From: Gnetum montanum
Taxonomy: Eukaryota; Streptophyta; Gnetopsida; Gnetales; Gnetaceae
Assembly (NCBI GenBank): GCA_015680685.1
Contig: MNCI01002682.1
Coordinates: forward strand, 1,271,221 to 1,333,220
Reading direction: 5' to 3'
DNA: 62,000 nt
Positions 23,460 through 33,948 of the stretch are shown one piece after another. Both the position numbers and the translations under genes were made by a program. Each line of letters opens with the position of its first letter. Position 1 is the stretch's first letter. The notes below the pieces were generated by a model. It did no database searches. It was not told where the DNA came from and saw only the letters and a list, made by a program, of their open reading frames with translations.

Positions 23460-24960
23460 GAAGGGAATATGATTTTCTAAAAAATAGCAAGCTAGTTATA
23501 ATCAATGTAAATCTTGCTCCTAAGCAAAAAGAGAAGCTATTGAAGGTGGTTAGGAAATGGCCAATAGCCTTTGCCTAGTCATATCATGAACTAAATAGAA
23601 TTAATCCATGGATATGCTAGCACCACATATATACAAATATTTTCATGAAGCTAAAGAGGTAATCGCAGTGGCAGTTGAACCCCAAACTCAAGAAAATCAT
23701 CAAGGAGGAGATTCCATAACTCCTCAAGGTAGGGTTCATCTATCCCATTGTGGATAATAAGGGTGTTAGCCCAGTTGTGATAGTGTTAAAGAAAGGTGAT
23801 AAGTGGAGGGTTTGTATTAACTTCAGGCTATTGAACATGGCAATGTACAAAGATCATTTTCCATTGTCATTTGTGGATCAGGTGTTGAACACCATCTCTG
23901 GACATTACTATTATAACTTTCTAAATGGTTATAGTGATTATAACCAAATCTAGATTGAACTGAAGGATTAGGCCAAAACCACATTCACAAGTCCTTAGGG
24001 AACCTTTGCATACAAAAAAATGCCTTTTGGTCTATGTAATGCCCCTACAACATTCCAACGCCTTACCTTGAGCATCTTTCAATAGCAGATTAGTAGTGGG
24101 ATGGAAGTCTTCATAGATGACTTTTTCACTTATGGAGCTACATTTGAGCAAGCTCTAGACCATCTTAAGTAAGAACTAAAAAGGTGTGTGGAGACTATGT
24201 GTTGGCCTAATTGGCAAAAGATATATCTGATGTTCTAGGAGGACATTGTTTTGGGACATAGAATATTGCAAGCAAGGATTGAGATGGACCTTGAGAAAAT
24301 AAGGGTCATCTAAAGAATTACCTACCAACCTAAAACTATCAAAGATATTTGGTCATTCATTGGTCACATTGGCTACTATCGATGCTTCATAGAGAATTTT
24401 TCTAAGATCTCCAAATTGTTGGTAAATCTTACAAAGAAGGATGCTCTATTTTTCTAGATCAAGGAATGCGAAAATGCATTCTAGTAACTCAAGTAAAAGC
24501 TTGTAGAAACTCCAATTGTATGAGCACCTAACTAGTCCAAACCCTTTCACATTATGGAAAATGCTTCCAATTATGCTTTGGAAGCCATGCTCACATAGTT
24601 GGATGATTAGAAATGTCCTTACTATATCCATTGTGTGAGCCAAAGCATCATGGATGCACAACTAAATTACACCGCAATAGAGAAAGAACTTATGGCAATG
24701 GTGTATGCCTTAGAGAAATTTAGGCATTCTGTGCTTGGGCACAAGGTTTTCATGCACACAAATCATAGTGTAATCTAGTTCCTTATGGATAAATCAATGA
24801 TGAGCCCTCACATCATATGATGGCTAGTGATCTTATAAGAATTCGATCTCACAATGGTAGATTGAAAGGGAACCAAGAACATGGTCGTTGACCACTTTTC
24901 TTGGTTGAGATGGGACAACAAAGAGGAGGAGAGCTCACTTTCTGATCAATTTCTTAATGA
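23460..24960 (+). pseudogene. Element B reverse transcriptase and RNase H, decayed
   Basis: RT blocks appear in order: SPVVIVLKKGDKWRVCINFR (about 23770-23830), KDHFPLSFVDQVL, FLNGYSDYNQI (about 23920-23953), MPFGLCNAPTTFQR (about 24020-24060) and VFIDDF (about 24108-24125). The first catalytic Asp of the usual FLDGYSGYNQI is Asn here; the paired Asp of the IDD box remain. RNase H follows: ENASNYALEAML, NYTAIEKELMAMVYALEKFR and VVDHFSWL; the first catalytic Asp (CDAS) is changed. Interrupting stops are nearly all TAG at Gln/Trp positions, for example NQI-stop-IEL. RT and RNase H would copy the element RNA into DNA. Confidence 0.85.
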
Positions 24961-25059
24961 ACTCCTCTTTGTTGGTGCTATAATAAACAAGTTTCCAATG
25001 AACCTAATTGGTATGATGGAATCCTTACCTACCTTCTCACTTAGTAGATGCCACAAGAG

Positions 25060-26290
25060 CTAGACAATAAGAGGAAACTATAATTTCTTCATCAGTTCAA
25101 ATGCTTCATGGAGATCAATGGGAACCTTTACAAGGTATGTGCTAATGGCTTGATTTTTTAGCATGTTTCTAATGCTAACTAGCTACACATCCTCTAGGAT
25201 GCTCATGAGGATCCTTATGGGGGCCACTATGTTGGGAGATGCACTACCATTAAGATCTTGATGGTAGGGTATTATTGGCCAACACTCTTCAAAAACACCT
25301 ACCACTTTGTCCACTCCTATAATTTCTACCAATGTAATGGTGGAATGACCATGTAGTGGATCCAACCACTAGAACCCTTCAACATCTAAGGCATTAACTT
25401 CATGGGTTCCATCACATCCATGTCGAATGGAAATGCATACATCATAGTCATTGTTGACTATTTTATGAAATAGGTAGAAGTAGTGATCATCACTAACTAT
25501 ACATCTTCTATAGCTACTTGATTTGTACAACAAAATGTTATTGATAGGTTTGTTATGTCACATGCACTTATTTCTGACAACGGTACTCACTTTACAGGCA
25601 CTACCTTTCGAAAGCTCATGTAATGCTTGGGTGTAGAACATAAATTAATAACACCATACCACCCCCAAGTCAATGGTCAAGTACAGGTAAGAAATAGGAA
25701 AATCACTAAGATCTTAACAAGAATAGGTAGCAAATATAGGAGATACTAGAGCAGTAAACTAAATGATGCCCTTTGGACCTACTGCTCAACCTAGAAACTC
25801 CCTATAGACTATTCTCCCTATGAACTAGTGTACAAAAAACAAATAACTCTTACTATTTAATTCAAGCTCTATACACTTTCAACATCTTGTGGCCTAGACC
25901 TTGACCTAAGTCTACCATAAAAAGAATGACTAATGAACCTTAACTTACTAGACAAGAACCGATTGGTAGGCCTATTATCTAAGGAGTTGCACAAGGCATT
26001 TAACAAGTAATGCCATGATCTCAAAATAAGGAAGGTAAAATTTCAATTAGGAGATAAGGTCCTTTACTAGAATCCCACACATGTGTCACAAATAAATAAG
26101 TTCAAAGCCTTGTGGGAAGAACCTTACATCATCTATTAAACTTTTCTTTTTAGGACCATGTTGATCTACAAACTTGAAAGGCCAAATAAGAAACTGCTAC
26201 TCAACATGCAATAAATTAAACCTTTCCATGAGCCTAAGAGAGCCAGTGACTACAACACCTCATCAAATGGACAAGCACACTTGATATTTT
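25060..26290 (+). pseudogene. Element B integrase, decayed
   Basis: The blocks HEDPYGGHYVGRCTTIKIL, GYYWPTLFKN and CNGGMTM form the decayed zinc-binding N-terminus. They are followed by the core: INFMGSI, AYIIVIVDYF, ISDNGTHFTG, YHPQVNGQVQVRNR and DALWTYCSTWKLPIDYSPYELVY. The second catalytic Asp (SDNG) is present; the Glu region reads NGQVQVRN, where NGQAEVSN is usual, so the catalytic Glu appears lost. A C-terminal GDKVLY block follows. No chromodomain is seen, as expected for the Athila group. Confidence 0.85.
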
Positions 26291-27045
26291 AGATCTCCTC
26301 CTTCTAACATAGTTGTGGGGGAGATGGCCATCGATGCTAATTAATTAAAATGGCTCCTTAGTTTTTGCATTTTTTGTTTTACACTTTGTTGTTTTTGCAC
26401 CATTTTGTTTTATAACATCTTTAGTACATTTTTCCTTTCTTAAATATTTTACAATTTCTTATATATTTTACTTTATTTAGTTTGAATTTTCTAATGTTTT
26501 TCTCATGTTTTTCTTCTTTTCCTTTATTGCAAACAAGACACAACAATGTTGTAGTTATTTTCTAATGGTGGTTTTTACTTAATATTATTTGATTACTAAT
26601 ATATAGATTCTATCTTTGAATTTTAGTATTGATAATTAAGACATGGTTTCTTTTTCATAAAATAGGTAGTGAATCCATGTCCTTCATCCATCCACAAATT
26701 CTATGGTCTTTCTTGTTTTGGAAATATGAGGTCTCTCCCTTAATAAAAACCTTTAACGAATTGGTGACCTTGGTAGTTTCCAAACTTGGGAAGGATTAAA
26801 TGGATAGAAAAGGGTGTGACTTCAAGGGGATTTGATGCTCTTTTTACTTACCTATCCTCTTAAGTGCATGAGTGTTTTCATGGATTTCTCACCATTCTAC
26901 TATCAACCAATAACAAGAAGTTAAATTCTTTGCATGGTATGGTTCCCATCCAAAAATCATAAAAATATAAAACCCAAAAACTATAGGAATTTAAAACACA
27001 TCCCTTAGACTTAATAATGGGATACAAGCACTAGATATGAAACTA

Positions 27046-27078
27046 GAAAGACATGTTACCCATGCCTGAAGGTCCCCT
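27046..27078 (+). other. Conserved noncoding block 1 in element B
   Basis: AGAAAGACATGTTACCCATG followed by CCTGAAGGTCCCC. Near-identical sequences occur in C (41839-41872) and twice in A. Confidence 0.6.
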
Positions 27079-27497
27079 CTAACTTAAGCCCTTTCTCACT
27101 TTCTGCTTCTCTTTTCTTCTCTTGTACAAACGATGATTGATCTATGGGAGTATTTTTGTGTCTTAAGGGGATGGATTGATCTTAGAGTATCAATATGAAG
27201 TCACTAAAAGTGGTTGATTTTAATCTAGAGTAAGGATGGTCATTATCAAGTCACTTTACCAACAATAATCCACAAGGGACTTCATGTGATCACGATTTAG
27301 GACTCTACTCCATCTTCTCTTTCATTTGCTATTTTTTCCCATAATTCACCTCATTGTTAGTTTTTCATGATTTTGTTTGATGTCTTAGTTTGATGTGTTA
27401 AAATTATTAGGTAGATTCTTACAGGATTTAGTCCATAACTTTCCACAACCATTAATCACCCATGGGATCCATGAACTCCTTGGTTTGAAGGCATGTA

Positions 27498-27546
27498 AGG
27501 GCATTAAGGGCATGAGCCTACTATGGGGAGGACCCACTTGCATACC
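27498..27546 (+). other. Conserved noncoding block 2 in element B
   Basis: AGGGCATTAAGGG, then GAGCCTACTATGGGGAGGAC, then CCACTTGCATA. Counterparts are at 42313-42361 (C) and 11350-11400 (A, reversed). Confidence 0.55.
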
Positions 27547-27833
27547 TCTTGGGTGGGTTAGTTAAGTTCGTTGTCCTTAGGTATTTTTGTGATCAAATCC
27601 CTTGTGCACCCCATCAATTACATCCAATTATGAACTCATTCAATTCATTCTATAGCCCAAAACTCCTTTTTGTAAATAATCTAGCCTCTCTTTCATTATT
27701 TCATTATGTTCATGAATTTTTTGGCTCTCCAAGGCCTCAAGTTCATGTTTAAAATCTCTCTATTTTTCATAATTTTTAATGTGAAAATTTCTGTGATAGG
27801 TTCTATCGATGGAATCCCATCTATGAAGTCAGC

Positions 27834-27880
27834 CACATTGACAAGATCTTGTCAATGTGATAGAAAAATCCTATAAATAG
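27834..27880 (+). promoter_or_regulatory. Element B internal promoter-like site: 26-bp palindrome plus TATA
   Basis: A perfect palindrome with arms CACATTGACAAGA and TCTTGTCAATGTG (27834-27859) is followed 11 bp later by CCTATAAATAG (27870-27880). ORF3 starts 455 bp downstream. The surrounding ATCGATGGAATCCCAT resembles the U3 of the element's own LTR, so it may be a copied promoter. Confidence 0.55.
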
Positions 27881-28325
27881 GCACAAACACTTAATGCTTT
27901 TTTATATTTATGCTCAAATGAGGAGGGAGTTTTTGCATTTTTTTAGATCCCAAAACCTTCTAGAGCCCATAATGTTTAAACCATTTATTCAATTTACCTC
28001 ATTCTTTAGTCTTGCAACTATCAGAGGTAAGCTCTATGTCATGGGGGCCACAAACCTTAGGTTTTTGACAATTTTTTTTTTGAAATTTTTCTAATTCCCA
28101 GAAAGGTTTAACTAATAAACTAGCATTAAAATCATCAATTTATGAAGTTAAACCTTTCCAAAAAACTTTGATGACCTTATTAATAAATGAATATCAAAAT
28201 AGTATTAAAATAATCAATATACCATGGTCACAACTTAGCCAAGTGTAACTAACCAATGAGATAAAGTACTTAAATGTTATAAGTTACACATCACATGCTA
28301 ATCCTTGGTTCTATTGTGATCATAG

Positions 28326-31157
28326 ATGACACTAAAGGAAAAGCACCCATAGGGAAAGAGAATTATCCTAACTAAGAAACAAACAGCCAAGAATTGGAAG
28401 GAACTAAGAATAGCCTTAGAATTAGGCAACAAAAACCCATGCAACGGGACATCTTTGGAAGGAGCTCAAAGTGGTCGCAATTGAACAATCCCATCAAGAT
28501 GAGGCACCTGTGCTAAGACCAAACCTTGAGCTCACCTTGATGGAGGCTTTTCTTAGGCAAATTGCATCCAAGGAGGTTCAGAATTCTATGCTTTAAGAGC
28601 TGAACTTTGGAACCTTCTTGGAGTTTGCTTCTTTAGAAGTCAAGATGCAACTTCAGAACTCTCCCATGTGGTCCATCATTACTTCTAGTAGGGAGTGGTA
28701 CATGGGAGAGACATATTTCTTTTGGATCAATAGGTAGGTTGATGCCATGGTCAAAATTAAGGACGTAATTGTGTCCTAATTGGAGAAAGTAGTCTTTGAG
28801 GCCCTTGGGTTGCTTGAAACTAGGTTCACTCTAGCTAAAATTTCAATGTAGGTAGATCTAGGCATCAAGAAAGAATGGACATAGTAGTGCTATGGAGTGG
28901 ACTGGAAAGATTTGGATGTGCTCACAATAGTGAAACATGCCTATTTCAAAATCGTGGCATTTTACCTTAATCCAAGAATGAGGCACAACAAGGTCATAGC
29001 TTTCTCCATCCATGCGTACACCACCGTAAATGGAAGATTTCCCATCAACCTTCCATAGTTAATCTATCTAGAGATAGAAAAATGCTTTAAGGAGAATGAA
29101 TGTGGAAGGAAGGCACTACCCTTAACATGCCTTACTAGAAAATTGTGCAAAAGAGGAGACATAGCCCACTAGACTAATGATGCACTCTGTTGTGCTCCAA
29201 CTACTTTCTAGATAGAGATGATGAAGGACAAAGTGCTTGTGAAGGTGGTCCAAGAAGAGGAGTAGCAACCACCACCTCCACCACCCATTCATGAAACAAC
29301 ACTAAAGTCTTATGCTACCATTGAGTGCATGTGTAAACTTTGTAAGAAGCTCCTACAATAGTAGCAACAACATGCAAAAATAAGTGGTGGTGATCCATTT
29401 ATGTACCAACTAGCCATGAGCCACCTTAATTAAGTGGCTTGAACCAAAAGCCAAATGGATGATGGGATGCCAATATTTTTTAGTGAACACATGTAGGTAC
29501 CCGTAAGGTTGAATCCAAGCACCCAATACGTAATGGTGTCCTTCTCATAGCAACACCAATTTCCAAAAATCTCTAGGAATGCTGCTACTTTTTTAGTGCA
29601 TTTGGAGTGTAAGGGGGTAATTATCCTACTGATGTAGCACAAGGGATAGAAGACAATAGCTAAAGTGGTTGTTGATAGAGTGGTTGAAGTAGTTAATGTG
29701 CCTATGGCATCTATACCAGATGTTTCTACACTTAGAGATGTGCATATGTCTACAGGAATTGTCAATGGAAGATTAAGTGTAGCCCAACATGAGGAATTAT
29801 TGGACTAACTAGTGGGAATTAGGTAACCAATTTTGGATGTCTTTTACCTTTCAAATACTATCACTATCATGCAATAAGAGCTACTAGAGGCAAGGGGTAA
29901 ATGCATCATCATGGAGATGCAACTTGAAATAGCAAGAGTAGAAAACGAACACTTGGCTGTAGAGGTTGCTGAAGTAAGAGCCTACCTCAAAAATCCCATG
30001 GTACTTAGCCTAGTAATCACCCTGGATGAAGCTTTCCAATAGCTTCAAGCCAAACTCAAAGAGATTAACTATGCAAAGGAGTCAGCTTTCTTTAACTAGT
30101 CCTTGGGTAATGTCACAATGCATAACATCCAAAAGGACTTGTCCTAGACTCGCTAGGAGAATGAAGTTCTAATCATAGAAAATCATCACCTATGAAATGA
30201 TGATGCACAAAAGCAATAGATGTCTAAATTCATCCATTAATAGTAGGAGCAACTTATTAGGGTGAACACTAAACTGAGAAGGTTGGTAGGAGATAATAAA
30301 AATCTCTCAATGGAGAAGATATGTATCTTATGCTAGAAGTTTGCAATAGAAATTACTGCCTAGAAAAGTGAGGTGCTTAGGTTCAAAAGGATGAAAAATG
30401 ATTAGAGGGACCAAGTTGGCTTGCAGAAAGAAATTAATGAAAAACACATGCACATGGCAAAGGCAAAAGTCAATGAGGCCCTCTAGTAGCTCTAACAAGG
30501 AGGTGACATGTGGTAGCCTATCTTTGATGAGTTGAACAAGTACAACAAAGTAAAAATTTGCATGAAGGAGATGCAAATCAAGGAAATGAATGAATACATG
30601 AAGCTCATGAACCTTCGGTACGTAGACCTAGCAATGTTGACTATTGGAAGGCAATGGTCAGAGTTGCAAAAGTAAGTGACCAACTTGTACTTATTTTATG
30701 AGGTAGAGTTCAAAAACCATAAAGAGACCAAGCAAAAGCTTGAGGTTGCAAATGCAGAAATTGAGGTTCTCAAGGAAAAGTTCACTAATGAAAGATCAAC
30801 TACTAAGAAACTAGCCAAGAAAATGAATGACTACCAAGAGCTACAAAATTCACTTAGGGTGTTTAACATCGAATGCAAACAGTGCTACCTAGTTTGTTAA
30901 CATGAAGGAGTTGTTTCCCACAATGCCTTATGTGGGATATTCCCATTCTAGCCCACATTGATGAAGTAGTGTGGATCATGAATGATCCCTAAAGTAAGGA
31001 GGAGAAGATGGAGGTGTTTTTGGATTCTTTCTATCTTCTAACAATAGTTGGAGTTGCAGCAAGACAACCATAACCATTGCCTCAACAACCATGTGCGCCC
31101 GAAGCAAGAGAAGGTTCTTTGGAGCCTCAAGAGCCTCCACCACCTAGGACCATCTAA
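28326..31157 (+). pseudogene. Element B ORF3 (post-pol coiled-coil protein), decayed
   Basis: It starts at 28326 (MTLKEKHP) and ends EPPPPRTI-stop at 31157; both ends agree with A and C. The N-terminal domain has ELNFGTFLEFASLE and SSREWYMGETYFF. A Pro-rich hinge (about 29265-29290) follows. The C-terminal half is heptad-rich; 30676-30900 is an uninterrupted coiled-coil-like stretch (NAEIEVLKEKFTNERSTTK). Near 30950 a frameshift leads to DIPILAHIDEVVWIMNDP, paralleling the C-terminal block of A. Function unknown; it sits where Athila elements have an env-like ORF. It would need its own message or a spliced one. Confidence 0.7.
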
Positions 31158-31405
31158 TTTTCCTCCTTGTCTTCGAGCTATTAGAAGAGTTGTATTATCA
31201 TTTTTTATCACAGTGTTCAATTTTGTTATCCAAAACACCAATTTTTGTAATGATTGTAAATTCGTACACTTGAGCACTTAGTATTTGTTGTGTTAGTTTG
31301 TGTGTTTGTAGTTAGTCAATAATCCCATATCTTCCCAAAATTTTATAAAGATATTTTTCCTCATTTGTTCACTTGAGGATGATTTTTCATTCAATTGTGT
31401 GGGTA

Positions 31406-32169
31406 TGATGAAACATGTCATTAGGCCGCATCGATGGATACCATTGACGTAGGATTTGCTACATTAATGATACCCATTAACATGACATTGTATCATCGAC
31501 TATAAATGTGCATCTACCTATTGCATTTATGGCATCTTTCCATTAGTTGTAGTAAAGCTCTTGCAGTTTTTCCTTTTAAAGGTTCAAATATTTTCTAGGT
31601 GCCCATAGTAGGAGTCAAAGAAGTGTATCAATCTTTATTTGAGCATTGATGTACTTGAGCACCTTAGTGTGAACAGAAATAAAGATGAGCTTTTCTAGTT
31701 AAACCTTGTAGCACTTGGAATAGATTAATGTTTCTTTATGCATGTATTATCCATGCACTTTATTTTAATGAATTCTAATTAAGTAATTAATATCAATTAA
31801 ATAACGCTTCGAGCATACGTTAACGCTTGGTAACCCAGTAACATTGCAACGTGTTTAGGATGTGTATGTAAACTGGGAATGGATTCTTATGTTAGGATTA
31901 GTTAAGTGATAGTTAGTTATTATATTAATTATATTAATTAAACATTAATTACTCTATTTTCTAGCACTTAGGTGATTAAAACAATAAAAGATAAAATGAT
32001 AAAAATCAGATGCCTCAGCAACATTTAACCATACACATGCATCTCACAAGTGGAACTAAGAAGACAATGATCATGATTTGTAGATTCAACCGCTAGACCC
32101 AGTGTACTTAGAGAGCTAAAGTCTATAGAATTTGTATGGTTGGGCATAGGGTATACTCGTTGCTCATCA
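31406..32169 (+). repeat. Element B 3' LTR
   Basis: It begins TGATGAAACATG after the polypurine-like CAATTGTGTGGGTA and ends CTCATCA. It aligns with 19589-20449, with a deletion of about 100 bp around the U3 dyad and a second small gap. Confidence 0.85.
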
Positions 32170-33108
32170 AACACCTTTCCCAACTTGACATCAGATGTAG
32201 AGAATATTCCATGAAAGCTGTATCAAAGTACCATTGAATGTGCATTTTCATTTGTTAAAACTTTGAGGGAAATCCAAATTTCCAACTAGTTCCTATGGGA
32301 ATGATTTGTAGCATTAGAAAGGAAGAAAAAGAAGCTGGTTGAGGTGAATAAAGATCTCAATGATCGTAAGGAATTTTTGGAGGCCTAAGTTGCCAATCAA
32401 AGCTACTTCTAAACTAAAGAGATTGAATGGGAAAGGGATACCATCCATGGCAAGGTTACACTTGGTAGAGAGGTTGTCAAGAAGAAACTACAAATGGACT
32501 TGCTGGCCCATAAGGCTAGGAAGTGAAGAGACTACTATGCTTGCATTCTAGAGTGGGACCATGCACATAAGGACTAGAAAAAGCAATATCTTAAGTGCTT
32601 AGAATAGGAGCCCACCAAATGGTGTAAGTTAGAGTTGTTCATGAAGGGGATTCAAGTAGAGAATTCCTTCAAACTATTTGCAAGCTCTATAATAGTGGTT
32701 GATTTCCAATCTCCTTAGGTCTCTACTACTTCTAGGAAGGTGACTACTACTTCATTTTCATGGGAGCCACCTACATGAACTGAGATTAATGAAAGTTACA
32801 TCTTGATAGGTATTAATCTTGGGGAGGTGGACTAGGCCCACATGATCAAGGATTAAATCCTTCATCATTTGGAGTTTGGTCTTTGAAGCCTTCCCCCATA
32901 AGATGTTGGTACAAATCCCTCCTAGATTTGCTTGTTATCTTCATTTTATCATGCTTTAATTTTAAATTAGTTTATAATTTCATTTTATATTGTGTTTATT
33001 ACTAATTACACTTATGTTATTATGGTACAAGTACTAGGTGACATCGATGGCCCTAGTGAAAATGACATTGGAGATGCTCCTTAGGCTCCTTCAGTGGCAC
33101 CATAGCAT
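32170..33108 (+). pseudogene. Antisense cargo gene of G, exon 6 (3' part) and last exon
   Basis: This resumes the exon interrupted at 19588. Removing B and one copy of the 5-bp target duplication brings the frame back: EIDA on the left is followed by FPNLTSDVENIP here, matching HIDALPELPGNIE in E. Near the end, VSTTSRKVTTTSFSWEPPT corresponds to TITTTSKEASIGMFSFEHPT of E. A probable last intron (about 32890-33030) is followed by GDIDGPSENDIGDAP and a stop, similar to NDGAGPSGARVDDVEDFG in E. Interruptions are mostly TAG. Confidence 0.65.
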
Positions 33109-33948
33109 CCTTAGTTGGTTATGTCTTTGGCTATTTCATTTGTCATTGACATTCATGTTGTTTGTAGTTGGCGTTAGCCATGGATGTTTGAGAGATTTTA
33201 TTATTTTATGTATTATTTAAATCTTTGTTACAATATGTGACAAAGATTTAGACTATTATTATTTTTAATTTCATTTATATGTTTTGATGTTTAATGTTTT
33301 ATTCATGTTTTCATTCATGTTCTAAGGCTACAGTGTTAAATATGTAAAATGGATAGGCAACTAGGATGTGAGCTAGGTTGTAAATGGTGATAAGAGGTTT
33401 GCCAATTTTAGGCCATGGTGGGCCATATGCGTTGTTAATTTTACACCATGGTGGGCCATATGATTTGTCAGTTTTAGGTCATGGCAAGCCATGCATTTTG
33501 CTAGTTTTAGGCCTTAGAGAGCTATTAATTTTTTCTAGTTTAAGGGCATAGTGGATCCTACGATTTTCCAATTTTAGGCCATGGCAGGCCATATGGGTTG
33601 CCAATTTTAGGTCGTGGTGAGCTGTACAATTTTCTAGTTTTAGGGCATATATTTGGCAAGAAAAATATTTTTTGTTTTTATGTTTTAAAATTTTTTTTCT
33701 CGCTTTTTATGTTTTAAAATTTTTATAGTAATTTTCACATTTTATGTTCCAAAAATAAAAAGGTATAAAAGGTAAATTATAAATGAAAATGAATCCTAGG
33801 CTATGTGTGAAGTAAAGTTAAATAATGTAAAACAAAGTAAAGCAAAAACAACATATGCAAATAATTTTTAAACTAGGCTAACAAGGTTATAGAAAAAAGA
33901 AGGCTGCATGGTTATATGTGCAAAGGTGAGTGAATTGGAGGAGTACAT
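33109..33948 (-). other. Element G noncoding region between the gag-pro end and the antisense gene
   Basis: It contains AT-rich sequence, the 33-bp tandem array and a T-rich (plus strand) tract at 33655-33730. No coding region. The corresponding stretch in E is 52830-53470. Confidence 0.5.
33400..33655 (-). repeat. 33-bp tandem array, about eight units
   Basis: Units of type GCCAATTTTAGGCCATGGTG plus GGCCATATGNGTT are repeated about eight times with divergence. On the minus (sense) strand the core is ATGGCCTAAAACTA. The same core recurs in E downstream of gag-pro (52840-53090) and again at 58935-59000. Confidence 0.75.

Larger units (their letters stand above)
26291..28325 (+). other. Element B noncoding region between integrase and ORF3
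   Basis: No coding region. It holds in order: a T-rich tract (26340-26530), conserved block 1 (27046-27078), conserved block 2 (27498-27546), and a palindrome followed by a TATA box (27834-27880). The same order exists in A and C. Confidence 0.6.
19589..32169 (+). mobile_element. Element B: autonomous-type Athila-like retrotransposon
   Basis: LTRs 19589-20449 and 31406-32169 flank PBS, gag, protease, RT, RNase H, integrase, conserved noncoding blocks, an internal promoter-like site and ORF3. Flanking 5-mers are GACGC (19584-19588) and AACAC (32170-32174), a target duplication with two G-to-A changes. The LTR ends resemble those of A and C, so the three are one family, and B is the only copy with a full pol. 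Every domain has in-frame stops, so it is dead now. It interrupts exon 6 of G's antisense gene. Confidence 0.88.

Noticed and set aside
22745-26290. TAG reassigned or read through as Gln in this genome
   Set aside because: TAG also replaces Trp, frameshifts and TAA/TGA stops coexist, and authentic ends of gag-pro also use ordinary stops; decay by deamination is simpler.
28326-31157. Calling ORF3 a retroviral envelope
   Set aside because: Position alone suggests it; no signal peptide, cleavage site or membrane anchor can be read in any of the three copies.
33400-33655. Possible CRISPR array from regular 33-bp repetition
   Set aside because: Units are contiguous and diverged without unique spacers, and the DNA is plant nuclear.
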